A stretch of 64,000 nt of DNA from Herbaspirillum seropedicae (GTDB lineage Bacteria; Pseudomonadota; Gammaproteobacteria; Burkholderiales; Burkholderiaceae_D): assembly GCF_001040945.1 (NCBI RefSeq), contig NZ_CP011930.1, forward strand, positions 744,001 through 808,000. The letters are read 5' to 3'. Position numbers and translations under genes: made by a program. Within the stretch, counting starts at the first letter, position 1. Each line of letters opens with the position of its first letter. This document shows, piece by piece, positions 56,665-64,000 of the stretch. The notes under the pieces are model-generated. The model made no database searches. It was not told where the DNA came from and saw only the letters and a list, made by a program, of their open reading frames with translations.

Positions 56665-58164
56665 TCAGGCGCGCGGGATGCTCTGCTCGAAGCTGAACAG
56701 GTTGGACGGATCGTACTGCCGCTTGACGTGCTTGAGACGCTCCAGGTTGCTGCCGTAATAGGCCCTCGCCCAGTTCGGCAGTTCGCGACTGGGGAAGTTG
56801 ACGTAGGACTGCGGCAGCATGTAGGGCTGCATGGCCGCGAAGTATTCCGTGAGCCATTCCTGCTGGCGGCGCACCACGTCGGGCTTGTCGATGGGCGCCC
56901 AGGCGCATTCCATCTCGAAGATGTAATTGGCGTTGCGATGCACGTAGGCCGTGGCATCCGCAGCCACGTCGCGCACCTTGCCGCCGATGGCGAAGAGGAT
57001 GCCCATGTTCTCCGGCAGGAGCGATCCACCCGGCCACTTCATCATGTAGCGCAGCATGGTCTCCAGCGCCTGCGGCGGCAGCGCCTCGGCCACGTAGGAA
57101 GAGCGCAGGTCGTACATGCCATTGGGATCATCGGTGATGAGATAGTCGCGCGCCTGCCAGTAGCGCATCTGGCGGATGTCGCTCTGGAGCGGCTTGACCA
57201 GTTTCAGCGCCGGAGCCAGCGCCTCCAGCGCCTTGTCCTTCGGCCCGAAGAATTGCCCCAGCGTGGTCACCCGCAATTGTTCGCGGCGCGGGAAGGGGCC
57301 CGGTGCGTCAGGATAGGCCTTGGTGCGGGTAGAGATCTGGGTGGCGTGATTGCTCTGGATTTCCTGCAGCAGGGTCAGCAGTTCGATCTGCTGTTGGCCC
57401 GGCCAGACGATGTTGAAGATGGTCACGTCATCCTTGACCTCATGCAGCTCGAAGCTGAAGGCGGTATTGATGCCGAAGTTGCCGCCACCGCCGCCGCGCA
57501 GCGCCCAGAACAGATCGCGATGCGGTCCCTGGGCGTCGGCGCTGACCTGCTGGCCGTTGGCCAGCACGACATCGGTCTGCACCAGGCTGTCGCAGGTCAG
57601 GCCCGCATGGGTGGCGGAGAAGCCCCAGCCGCCCCCCAGCACCAGCCCGCTGGCGCCCACGGTCGGGCAGCGTCCCGAGGGGATGGCGAAGTCGGTGCCG
57701 CTGAAGGTATTGGCCATGTCCTGGTTGCTGGCGCCGGCGAGGATGTAGCCGCGATTCTTGGCCAGGTCGTACCAGACCTTGTTCATGGCCTTGACGTCGA
57801 TGAGCAGGCCGGTCGTGGTGGAGAAGCCCGCATAGTTGTGGCCGCCGGAGCGCACCGCGAACTTCTCGCGATGGTCGGCCGCCCAGCGCAGGCAGAGCTG
57901 CACATCGTGGGCATCGGCGCACATGGCCACCGCACGCGGAAGGATATCGGCATAGCGCGCATTGTTAGGCGCCGCCGCCATGGCGTAACCCATTTCGCCC
58001 GGCAGGATCAGCCGGCCATGCAAGCTGTTGCGCAGCGCGCGCAGGTTCTTGGGCGTATGCAGCGCAGGCGCCGCCTGGACCACCCCCGGCACGCTGGCCG
58101 CATACAGCAGCGCCGCCCCAGTCTGAAGGAATTTGCGCCGTGGCAATGCCTTGGAATCTTCCAT
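56665..58164 (-). CDS. Tat-exported FAD-linked oxidoreductase (berberine-bridge-enzyme type)
   Basis: This 499-residue flavoprotein has a twin-arginine signal (RRKFL at 9-13, cut near VQAAPA), so it is exported folded with its cofactor. The FAD-binding PCMH domain carries His109 in SGGHNYAG and Cys166 in GRCPTVGASG. These are the two residues that attach FAD bicovalently in berberine-bridge-type oxidases. The C-terminal BBE motif is YDPSNLFSFEQSIP. Such enzymes oxidise carbohydrates or aromatic alcohols with oxygen; the substrate here is unknown. It is the first gene of an operon with a diguanylate cyclase and a periplasmic binding protein. Confidence 0.92.
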   Translation of the reverse strand: MEDSKALPRRKFLQTGAALLYAASVPGVVQAAPALHTPKNLRALRNSLHGRLILPGEMGYAMAAAPNNARYADILPRAVAMCADAHDVQLCLRWAADHREKFAVRSGGHNYAGFSTTTGLLIDVKAMNKVWYDLAKNRGYILAGASNQDMANTFSGTDFAIPSGRCPTVGASGLVLGGGWGFSATHAGLTCDSLVQTDVVLANGQQVSADAQGPHRDLFWALRGGGGGNFGINTAFSFELHEVKDDVTIFNIVWPGQQQIELLTLLQEIQSNHATQISTRTKAYPDAPGPFPRREQLRVTTLGQFFGPKDKALEALAPALKLVKPLQSDIRQMRYWQARDYLITDDPNGMYDLRSSYVAEALPPQALETMLRYMMKWPGGSLLPENMGILFAIGGKVRDVAADATAYVHRNANYIFEMECAWAPIDKPDVVRRQQEWLTEYFAAMQPYMLPQSYVNFPSRELPNWARAYYGSNLERLKHVKRQYDPSNLFSFEQSIPRA

Positions 58165-58519
58165 TCGTTTCCCCGCTGAAATTGTTTTTTCTGTGGCCCC
58201 GTCAGGATTGGCGAAGCTCGTGAATTCTAACAGCGGCTACCCCATGAGAAGACAGGGCAATTACGTATTGTGATGTTTTATGAGTTTATGTTTGTTACGT
58301 TGGATTGTTGTGCAACAGTGTATGCGCAGGCGCATTGTCGCGTGTTGCAGAGGCAGCGGCCCAGGTCTTGGCAGGCAGCAGCTTGAACCACTCCATCGCA
58401 AATTCCGCGTTCTCGCTGGCCGCCGTGGAAATGGCTACTAGCCTGTTCGCGTGCCTGCGATCTGCTACATGACGGCCGGCATACTTGATGGCCAGCACGG
58501 ATCTTCTTGTAAGACAGTA
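58165..58519. other. Intergenic region between the oxidase operon and the T6SS genes
   Basis: It holds the promoter region of the oxidase operon (an AT-rich stretch at 58260-58310) and a broken vgrG 3' end (listed separately). No terminator for the T6SS-side transcript was found. Confidence 0.6.
58364..58498 (-). pseudogene. Remnant of a second vgrG 3' end
   Basis: The minus-strand translation contains ISTAASENAEFAMEWFKLLP and PAKT. It matches the last 22 residues of the intact VgrG in this window at 18 of 22 positions (from STEASENVEFAMEW). A weaker match with the same spacing reaches back to an Ala-Gly pair 17 residues earlier. The frame lacks the rest of VgrG and reads past the normal stop. 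It is therefore a decayed duplicate of the vgrG tail, not a gene. Confidence 0.8.
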
Positions 58520-58954
58520 TTATTTTCCGTCTGTGAATTCAGACAGGACTTCCTTAATGTCATCCTTGGAAAGATAGCCGGAATTGATGATCGCGCGGAG
58601 CTCATCTTTGGTGAAGGGATGATTCCTGAGTCGGTTGACGACTGCATCCTGACTGAAAGCAGTTGCCTCTACCGGATCGATCATGGTGGGATCCTGCAGG
58701 GTCTCCAGTTCCAATGGCATCCGATCAATGTTGACGTAGATCTTGTAGCGGGAAAATCCTTCGGGGAAGGAGGTGTCGTAATAAAGGCTTGTGCCGACTG
58801 GCAGCATGCCGTTGGATGCCTGTTCGGTACTGAGCTGCAATGGTGTGGTGAGGCGGTGGATCTTTGTTATGTTGGATTTCCAGACAAGATAGCCATAAAA
58901 AAACAAACTCGCTGTAACGGTCCCAGCAAGGAAAAAAAGTATCCTGCTTTTCAT
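58520..58954 (-). CDS. Small membrane-anchored protein behind vgrG (unknown; possible T6SS immunity protein)
   Basis: I do not recognise a family. The 144-residue product has one N-terminal membrane helix (about 5-24, ILFFLAGTVTASLFFYGYLV) and a periplasmic domain of about 115 residues (LPVGTSLYYDTSFPEGFSRY, then a helical end with FTKDELRAIINSGYLSKDD). Its DNA is visibly AT-richer than its neighbours, a sign of transfer. It follows vgrG by 98 nt and is flanked on the other side by a vgrG-tail remnant. That position is typical of effector or immunity genes. A periplasm-facing immunity protein is plausible but unproven. Confidence 0.75.
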   Translation of the reverse strand: MKSRILFFLAGTVTASLFFYGYLVWKSNITKIHRLTTPLQLSTEQASNGMLPVGTSLYYDTSFPEGFSRYKIYVNIDRMPLELETLQDPTMIDPVEATAFSQDAVVNRLRNHPFTKDELRAIINSGYLSKDDIKEVLSEFTDGK

Positions 58955-59052
58955 TTTCCTGATCCGTAAGCATCAATCCTTATGGCTTTAGCGAGATGCC
59001 ATCATTCTCCGAGGCGCCGATGCAACGTCCCCTTTCACCCAGGTTTGTCCGC

Positions 59053-61917
59053 TCAAGTTTTGGCCGGCACGACCTTGAACCACTCCATGGCGAACTCCAC
59101 GTTCTCGCTGGCTTCCGTGCTAACGCGCTCGCTCATGCCGTCCTTGGCGGTGGTCGCCAGCTGGTCTCCGGCTGAACTCTTGATCCGATAAGGGATGTCA
59201 GAGAGTGGAGTCCCATTGGGGTCCTTCACCACGAAGGCTTCGTCGAAGAGCTTGTACTTGGTGTCTGGCAGCGCCATCAGATCCGGAGAGACGCTCGCTC
59301 CCCCCGGAAACGCATGCGTCGCCCCCTTCACCGAAAACGTCCCCGGACAAGCAAAGGTAATATTCCCGCCCTCCAGCGTCACCGAAGCCTGTCCTGCCTG
59401 CAACACGATCTTCTGACGCGCCTTGATCTCGATGCTGTCGTTGACGCTGGTAACAGTCACATCCTTGTCCGCCAGGATCTCCAGGGCGTCGGTATGGGCC
59501 TGCAGCGAAACCGGTCCATTGGCGGCGAAGGCCTGGATGCCGCCATCATGGCTGTAGAAGCTGGCCGCTTTGCCGGCGGCGGCGCTGGCCGTGTCGGCGG
59601 CGCTCCAGTGGACGTCGCCCTGGGTGGTCCATTGCAGGTTCTCTGCGGCATACAGCAAGGTGGAGGCGTTACTGGTCCAGTTGATGCTGGAGGGGGAATC
59701 CATCAGCACGGCAGCCTTGGCGAATTTTTCCACCGGCTGCGCGGCGTCGGTATTGCGTGTGCTGCCGTCGGACTTGAGCGCGTCCTGGCCATTCACGCTG
59801 GCCGGATGCTTGCCCTGATCACTGGGATCGATCAGCGCCAGGAAATCGGTCTTGGCCTGCAGCGCCTGGGTGCTGCTGAGGGCTTGCTGCTGCGTGGCAG
59901 AGTCGCTCATCGTCTGGGCCAGCGACTTCGCTCCCTTGAGCTGCGCAATGGCGCCAGCCGCATCCATCTGCGTGCCAGTTACGCTGGCGCCGTTGAGTGG
60001 GCGCGCGGTGGTGGAGAGCAGCAGGCCTTCGCCGCCGCGCACCACGCCCCAGGCATCGCTGCGCAATTCGAAACCCTGGCCCCGGTAGCTGCCGCGCTGG
60101 GCGCCGGTATCGGCCTGTTCCACCAGGTGCCCCAGGTTCAACTGTGACTTGGCCGTGCTGGAGGCAAGGCGCATGCGCAACTGCGACTGGGTATCGTCCA
60201 CTACCCACTGGTTGAATCCGCTGCCGTCATGGGCGGTGCTGTGCCAGCCAGAGATGCTGCCTGCATGGTTGATGCCGGAATCAGCGCCGGCCGGGAAGGG
60301 CGGCGCATCGCTGCCATTGTAGAGCTGGGCCACGACCACCGGACGATCGATATCGCCTTCGATGAAATCGACCAGCACCTCGCTGCCTACGCGCGGGATG
60401 AACTGGCTGCCCCAGTTGGGTCCGGACTGCGCCTCGGCCACGCGGATCCAGGTGCCGGAACTGTCGTTGCCGTTGGCGTTGCCGTCCTTGTCGTCCAGAT
60501 TGCCGGTCTCCCTGAGCCCGCCAGGATTGGGCGACTTGCCGCGCTGCCAGTGGAATTGCACCTTCACGCGGTGGTTGCGGTCGGTCGTGACCGCCGCATC
60601 GGCCGCGCCCGTGACCAGCGCCGTCTGCGTGCCGCGGGCAGTGGGCTTGAGGCGCTCGGCGATGGCCGCCGGCACCATGGGTACGCTGTCGCGGATGGCC
60701 GTGAAGCTGTTGCGGTAGGTCCCGGCCTGCAGGTCGTCATCGCGCTCGGCCGCAGCGCTGCCGCCAAAGAGCGCGCCTGCCGCCGGTGCGAGGATGCGGG
60801 TGATGTTGGCGCTGACATTGTTGCGCGCCGCATGGCGCACGCTCACGACCTTGAAGGCGTTCTCACCCTCGGGATAGCGCTCGTGCTGCAGCAGCGTGAA
60901 GCGCGCTCCTGCCGCCAGTTGGCGCGCCGCGCCTGCGCCCTCGAAACGCTTGTTCTGCATCTCCAGCGCCTGCAGCATCAGCTGGGCATGGGCGGCGGCA
61001 GCGTCCTGGTCGGCGAAGTCCTGCTGACCGGTGCCGTCGTAGACTGGCAGGGACGGGAGTTCTCCGGCATCCAGGGTCGAGCCCTCCTCATGCGAGGGAG
61101 ACGAGAGCTTCTCCGGATGCCAGCTGGCCAGCGCCACGCCGTTGGGGCGCACGCTGCGCACGGCGGCAAAGTCGGTGATGGCATCGCTGGCTTCCATGGC
61201 CGCCACCCGATGGAAACGGATGTACTCATCGCCACCGGGCAGTGCCGGCGCCTTGGCGTTGCGGTCGAAGATCACCAGCTTGTGGCGGGCATGCGGCTGC
61301 GACTGGTCGTGCTGCTGCGTGGCGTCGTCCTGTTCGTGCTCGAAGCGGAAGTTCAGGCCTTCGGAGGCCAGGATACGGCGCAGGAAGGCGTAGTCGGTCT
61401 CGCGATACTGCGTGCAGATGTCGCGCTTGGCCAGCGTCTGCGTCACCTCCAGCGAGAAATTGGCCTGCGGGTATTCCTTGAGCACGGCTGCTGCAATATC
61501 GGTGACGGTCATGTCCTGGAACAGGAAGCTGTCATGGCGGCGATCCAGGAAGGCCAGGAAGGATTCCAAGCGCAGCCGGTAGCGCGCCAGCCCGCCATCA
61601 GCGCCCAGCCACGAGGCCTGGGTGCAGTAGCCATGCCAGGCGCGCGTGCCGCCATCGGCCTGCAACAGCCGCAGGCTGATCTCGGCGCCGATGAACTGTT
61701 TCAGGTCGAGGTCGGTGGAGATGGACAGCGCATCGATGTCGAAGCGGAAGTTGTCATTGACGCTTTCCTCGCCCTCGAAGCGTTCTACCGCCAGCGTCTC
61801 GGGCAGGCCTGCGGACTGCGCCGTGGTCATGGTGATGAGGCGGGCGTTCTGCGACAGGCCGGTACCAAACAATTCAGTGACGGCGGCGGTGAGCGAATCG
61901 GGCAGTGGCAGGTTCAT
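59053..61917 (-). CDS. vgrG: T6SS spike protein VgrG with C-terminal extension
   Basis: This 954-residue protein is the trimeric tip of the T6SS. It has a gp27-like N-terminal region (from about residue 25, LPETLAVERFEGEESVNDNF), the gp5 OB-fold (about 440-560, NHRVKVQFHWQRG and WGSQFIPRVGSEVLVDF), then a DUF2345 beta-helix (about 640-870, SIEIKARQKIVLQAG). The tail of about 71 residues (884-954, from PDTKYKLFDEAFVV) looks like a transthyretin-type adaptor, the kind used to load a separate effector. The protein is thus not an evolved VgrG with an enzyme fused. tssL lies 37 nt upstream. Confidence 0.94.
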   Translation of the reverse strand: MNLPLPDSLTAAVTELFGTGLSQNARLITMTTAQSAGLPETLAVERFEGEESVNDNFRFDIDALSISTDLDLKQFIGAEISLRLLQADGGTRAWHGYCTQASWLGADGGLARYRLRLESFLAFLDRRHDSFLFQDMTVTDIAAAVLKEYPQANFSLEVTQTLAKRDICTQYRETDYAFLRRILASEGLNFRFEHEQDDATQQHDQSQPHARHKLVIFDRNAKAPALPGGDEYIRFHRVAAMEASDAITDFAAVRSVRPNGVALASWHPEKLSSPSHEEGSTLDAGELPSLPVYDGTGQQDFADQDAAAAHAQLMLQALEMQNKRFEGAGAARQLAAGARFTLLQHERYPEGENAFKVVSVRHAARNNVSANITRILAPAAGALFGGSAAAERDDDLQAGTYRNSFTAIRDSVPMVPAAIAERLKPTARGTQTALVTGAADAAVTTDRNHRVKVQFHWQRGKSPNPGGLRETGNLDDKDGNANGNDSSGTWIRVAEAQSGPNWGSQFIPRVGSEVLVDFIEGDIDRPVVVAQLYNGSDAPPFPAGADSGINHAGSISGWHSTAHDGSGFNQWVVDDTQSQLRMRLASSTAKSQLNLGHLVEQADTGAQRGSYRGQGFELRSDAWGVVRGGEGLLLSTTARPLNGASVTGTQMDAAGAIAQLKGAKSLAQTMSDSATQQQALSSTQALQAKTDFLALIDPSDQGKHPASVNGQDALKSDGSTRNTDAAQPVEKFAKAAVLMDSPSSINWTSNASTLLYAAENLQWTTQGDVHWSAADTASAAAGKAASFYSHDGGIQAFAANGPVSLQAHTDALEILADKDVTVTSVNDSIEIKARQKIVLQAGQASVTLEGGNITFACPGTFSVKGATHAFPGGASVSPDLMALPDTKYKLFDEAFVVKDPNGTPLSDIPYRIKSSAGDQLATTAKDGMSERVSTEASENVEFAMEWFKVVPAKT

Positions 61918-61954
61918 TGCGATGGACGTCGGCGGTTACGCTCCCTGCATGGGA

Positions 61955-62746
61955 TCAGGGCAGGGTGATGGTCAGGTTGGCGGTGCGCGGGGCCAGCTTG
62001 ACGATGTCGGTATAGCCGGCCAGGCCGTTCTCGGTGCCGCTGGTGAGCATCCAGTTCAAGCCCAGGTAGGCAAACAGCGCGATGAGCGCGAACAGCGAGC
62101 CCACCGCCCACAGCGGCACATCGTTGCGCAGCTTGTTGACGATGGCGTCGGGCCGCGCCCAATGCGGTGCGAAACCGGCGCTCTTGCCTTTCATGTGGGC
62201 GATTTCATCGCCCAGGCGGGCGGTGAGGTAGCCGAGCTTTTCCGGCCCCTCCAGCGCGTACTTGCCCTGGAAACCCAGCAGCAGGCACATGTGGAACACT
62301 TCCAGCGCCTGCACGTGGGCGTTGCCGCGCACCCGCAGGTCTTCCAGCTGCTTGAAGAAATTCTCGCCGGCCAGTTGGTCGCCGAACATGGTCAGCTGCA
62401 GCGGACGCCGTTCCCAGGCATCGCGGATGGTGAAGTTGGAGCGCAGGATGATTTCATCCACCGAGGCGCAGAACGCATACTTGGCGGCGTAGACGTCTTC
62501 CGGCGAGACATCCAGCTTCTTGGCGTTGCGCTCCACGTCACCCAGGAATTTCTGCATCTTGATGGCGAAGGAGGCCTCATCCAGCGGTGCGTTGCCATTC
62601 CTGAGCATGAACAAGGCATAGAAGCCGTCATACATCAGGTCCAGCAGCGAATTGGCCTTTACCGGCGCGCTGGCCGAGGTCGGCGATGGAGAGGAGGACG
62701 GGAAGCTGTCCTGGTCGAGCAGGGAGGGGGCCGAGGTCATGTTCAT
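61955..62746 (-). CDS. tssL: T6SS membrane-complex protein TssL (DotU/IcmH)
   Basis: TssL anchors the T6SS baseplate at the inner membrane with TssM and TssJ. The 263-residue protein has a cytoplasmic hook domain (LLDLMYDGFYALFMLRNG ... VDEIILRSNF, and LEVFHMCLLLGFQGKY) and one C-terminal membrane helix (about 208-232, LWAVGSLFALIALFAYLGL). There is no peptidoglycan-binding extension. The first about 30 residues are Ser/Pro-rich. Its start overlaps the tssK stop by 4 nt, as is usual in T6SS operons. Confidence 0.95.
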   Translation of the reverse strand: MNMTSAPSLLDQDSFPSSSPSPTSASAPVKANSLLDLMYDGFYALFMLRNGNAPLDEASFAIKMQKFLGDVERNAKKLDVSPEDVYAAKYAFCASVDEIILRSNFTIRDAWERRPLQLTMFGDQLAGENFFKQLEDLRVRGNAHVQALEVFHMCLLLGFQGKYALEGPEKLGYLTARLGDEIAHMKGKSAGFAPHWARPDAIVNKLRNDVPLWAVGSLFALIALFAYLGLNWMLTSGTENGLAGYTDIVKLAPRTANLTITLP

Positions 62747-64000
62747 TGGGTCACCGCCAACAGTTCAAGTTTCAGATCCCGGATACCCGCCGGGACATAG
62801 ATGCAGATCGATTGCGCCTGCAACATGCGCTCGTACATGGCGCCCTTGTTCTCCAGCGCGAAGTAGTAGGTATCCGGCCGCACCGGCAGCGCCGCAGGCA
62901 CTTGCGGCGAGTGCACCAGCTTCACGCCCGGCAGCGCGGCCAGCACGAACTTCTCGACATCGTCCGGCGCGCCGATCTTGAAGCGCAGCGGCACCACATC
63001 GACCAGTTCGATGGCCGGCAGGTCGGCGTTGACGGCCAGGTAGAAATTGGTCTTCTCGTCGATCTTGCCCGAGTCCAGCATGCCCAGGTGATATGACGGC
63101 TTGGTCTCGTTGAGGGCGATGGCGAAGTAGCGCGAGGAAATCACGGTGTCGAGCAATTCGCGGATGATGCCATCCAGGCGCGCGAAGGCCGGACCTGGAT
63201 CCTGGTGATCATAGGCCGGCAGGTCGGCCAGCGCGACGCTGCGCGAGAAGGTCATCAGCGAGCCGCCCAGGGTCAGCAACTGTTCGTAGAGACGTTCCGG
63301 GTGCAGCAAGGGATTGTGGAGGTAATGCGACAGGCTGGCATAGGCCGTGCTGGCGGTGTGCAGCAGCCAGAACGAGGTGATGTCGCCGGAGCGGAATTCC
63401 ACCACGCTCTTGCTGGGCTCGCGGTGATGGCCGTAGAGCGCGCTGACCTTGGCCTGCAGCGCATCCATCAGGCGGCGCAGGCGCAGCAGCAAGAGCGGCG
63501 CGGCGTGCACCGACAGGCTGGGCGGCACGAAATTGGGATCCATCTCGAAGCCCGAGGAATTGGAACGACGCAGGCGCACGATGGGGATGCAGACCAGCGA
63601 GTCGCGCGGTTCGTTTTCCGAGACCAGGCGCACCGCCTTCTTCAGGTAGCTCATCTCAGCCTTGGCGGCCTCGGTGAACAGATCGGGGGTCTCGCTATTG
63701 TCCAGCAGATAACGATTGGACTGGTTGCCGCCAGCGGCCTGGGCGAAGTTGCTGCCGAAGCTCTTCATTGCCGGCAGCGCCGCATAGAAGGTGACCGACT
63801 GCTGCGTCAGGGCGATCTCACCCAGCTCGATGGGATCGGGCAGGTCGTCGCCATCGGGCGCCTTGTAGATCTCGCCATCCTGGAAGATCAGCGACAGCTC
63901 CAGGATGCGCAGGGTATTGTTGTTCAGTGCATCGCGGTCCACCTGCAGGGCCGAGACGCCCCAGCAATAGGGATGCAGGGCCGAGGCGGTCTGGCGCAGC
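62743..64000 (-). CDS. tssK: T6SS baseplate protein TssK, partial (N-terminus beyond window edge)
   Basis: TssK links the T6SS baseplate wedge to the membrane complex. About 419 residues are seen, and the frame stays open to the window edge. The part before 63942 still reads as TssK (HPYCWGVSALQVDRDALNN), so an internal GTG at 63942 is not the start. Typical segments are LRILELSLIFQDG, GPAFARLDGIIRELLDTV and KTNFYLAVNADLP. It overlaps tssL by 4 nt. The rest of the cluster should lie to the right of the window. Confidence 0.94.
   Translation of the reverse strand, partial: LRQTASALHPYCWGVSALQVDRDALNNNTLRILELSLIFQDGEIYKAPDGDDLPDPIELGEIALTQQSVTFYAALPAMKSFGSNFAQAAGGNQSNRYLLDNSETPDLFTEAAKAEMSYLKKAVRLVSENEPRDSLVCIPIVRLRRSNSSGFEMDPNFVPPSLSVHAAPLLLLRLRRLMDALQAKVSALYGHHREPSKSVVEFRSGDITSFWLLHTASTAYASLSHYLHNPLLHPERLYEQLLTLGGSLMTFSRSVALADLPAYDHQDPGPAFARLDGIIRELLDTVISSRYFAIALNETKPSYHLGMLDSGKIDEKTNFYLAVNADLPAIELVDVVPLRFKIGAPDDVEKFVLAALPGVKLVHSPQVPAALPVRPDTYYFALENKGAMYERMLQAQSICIYVPAGIRDLKLELLAVTQ

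Noticed and set aside
58295..58498. A 67-codon minus-strand gene
   Set aside because: Its only recognisable part is the displaced vgrG tail; it lacks a ribosome binding site and is called a remnant instead.
63942..63942. GTG as the tssK start
   Set aside because: The frame continues upstream to the window edge with recognisable TssK sequence, so the true start lies outside.

Overview
The window looks like a chromosomal segment of a betaproteobacterium, most likely Oxalobacteraceae close to Herbaspirillum. This is inferred from the high G+C, the protein style and the local gene orders (amgK-murU beside lptD-surA-pdxA-rsmA; miaB-phoH-ybeY-corC-lnt-glyQ-glyS-gmhB-plsC). No database search was run. 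Almost all of the window is conserved housekeeping chromosome. The accessory parts are a copper-type TonB receptor (about 31 kb), a chemotaxis receptor (about 42 kb), a sugar ABC cluster (48.8-54.3 kb), an oxidase / diguanylate cyclase / binding-protein operon (54.4-58.2 kb) and the edge of a type VI secretion (T6SS) cluster (58.3-64 kb). No rRNA, tRNA, insertion sequence or CRISPR array was seen.

Layout. 0-8.6 kb: end of an acyltransferase, msrA, cfa, pdxH, a cytochrome b561 plus two YceI proteins, purB, a glutathione transferase and bfr. 8.9-11.7 kb: an iron operon read leftwards, hemP - unknown gene - bfd - tonB - exbB - exbD, with two candidate Fur boxes in front and a strong terminator behind. 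11.9-13.5 kb: mnmA and a Nudix hydrolase. 13.7-17.1 kb: proton-translocating transhydrogenase genes with panD lodged between the subunit genes. 17.2-22.3 kb: upp, a UbiH-type hydroxylase, pepP, murU and amgK, all leftwards. 22.4-28.1 kb: lptD, surA, pdxA and rsmA, rightwards. 28.3-33 kb: a small exported protein, gloA, a ClC transporter and the TonB receptor. 33.1-46.6 kb: a long leftward series from miaB down to a YgjP-type zinc peptidase, interrupted by a chemotaxis receptor between ybeY and corC. 46.8-48.4 kb: a LysR regulator divergent from an isochorismatase-family hydrolase.

How genes work together. HemP, TonB/ExbBD, Bfd and the nearby Bfr form an iron uptake, storage and release set. 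AmgK and MurU recycle cell-wall MurNAc, next to LptD and SurA, which build the outer membrane. The sugar cluster (P-loop kinase, binding protein, ATPase, permease, AGE-type isomerase) reads as uptake, isomerisation and phosphorylation of a hexose. TssK, TssL and VgrG belong to the T6SS baseplate, membrane complex and spike.

The observations most worth a second look are: (1) a QLDLF sliding-clamp-type motif in the disordered N-terminal tail of the YgjP zinc peptidase, reminiscent of PCNA-bound SPRTN; (2) a broken second vgrG 3' end beyond a small AT-rich gene behind the intact vgrG, which looks like a scar of T6SS cargo-cassette exchange; (3) the oxidase-cyclase-binding-protein operon; (4) panD inside the transhydrogenase operon; (5) CxxxM and HxM copper motifs in the solitary receptor.
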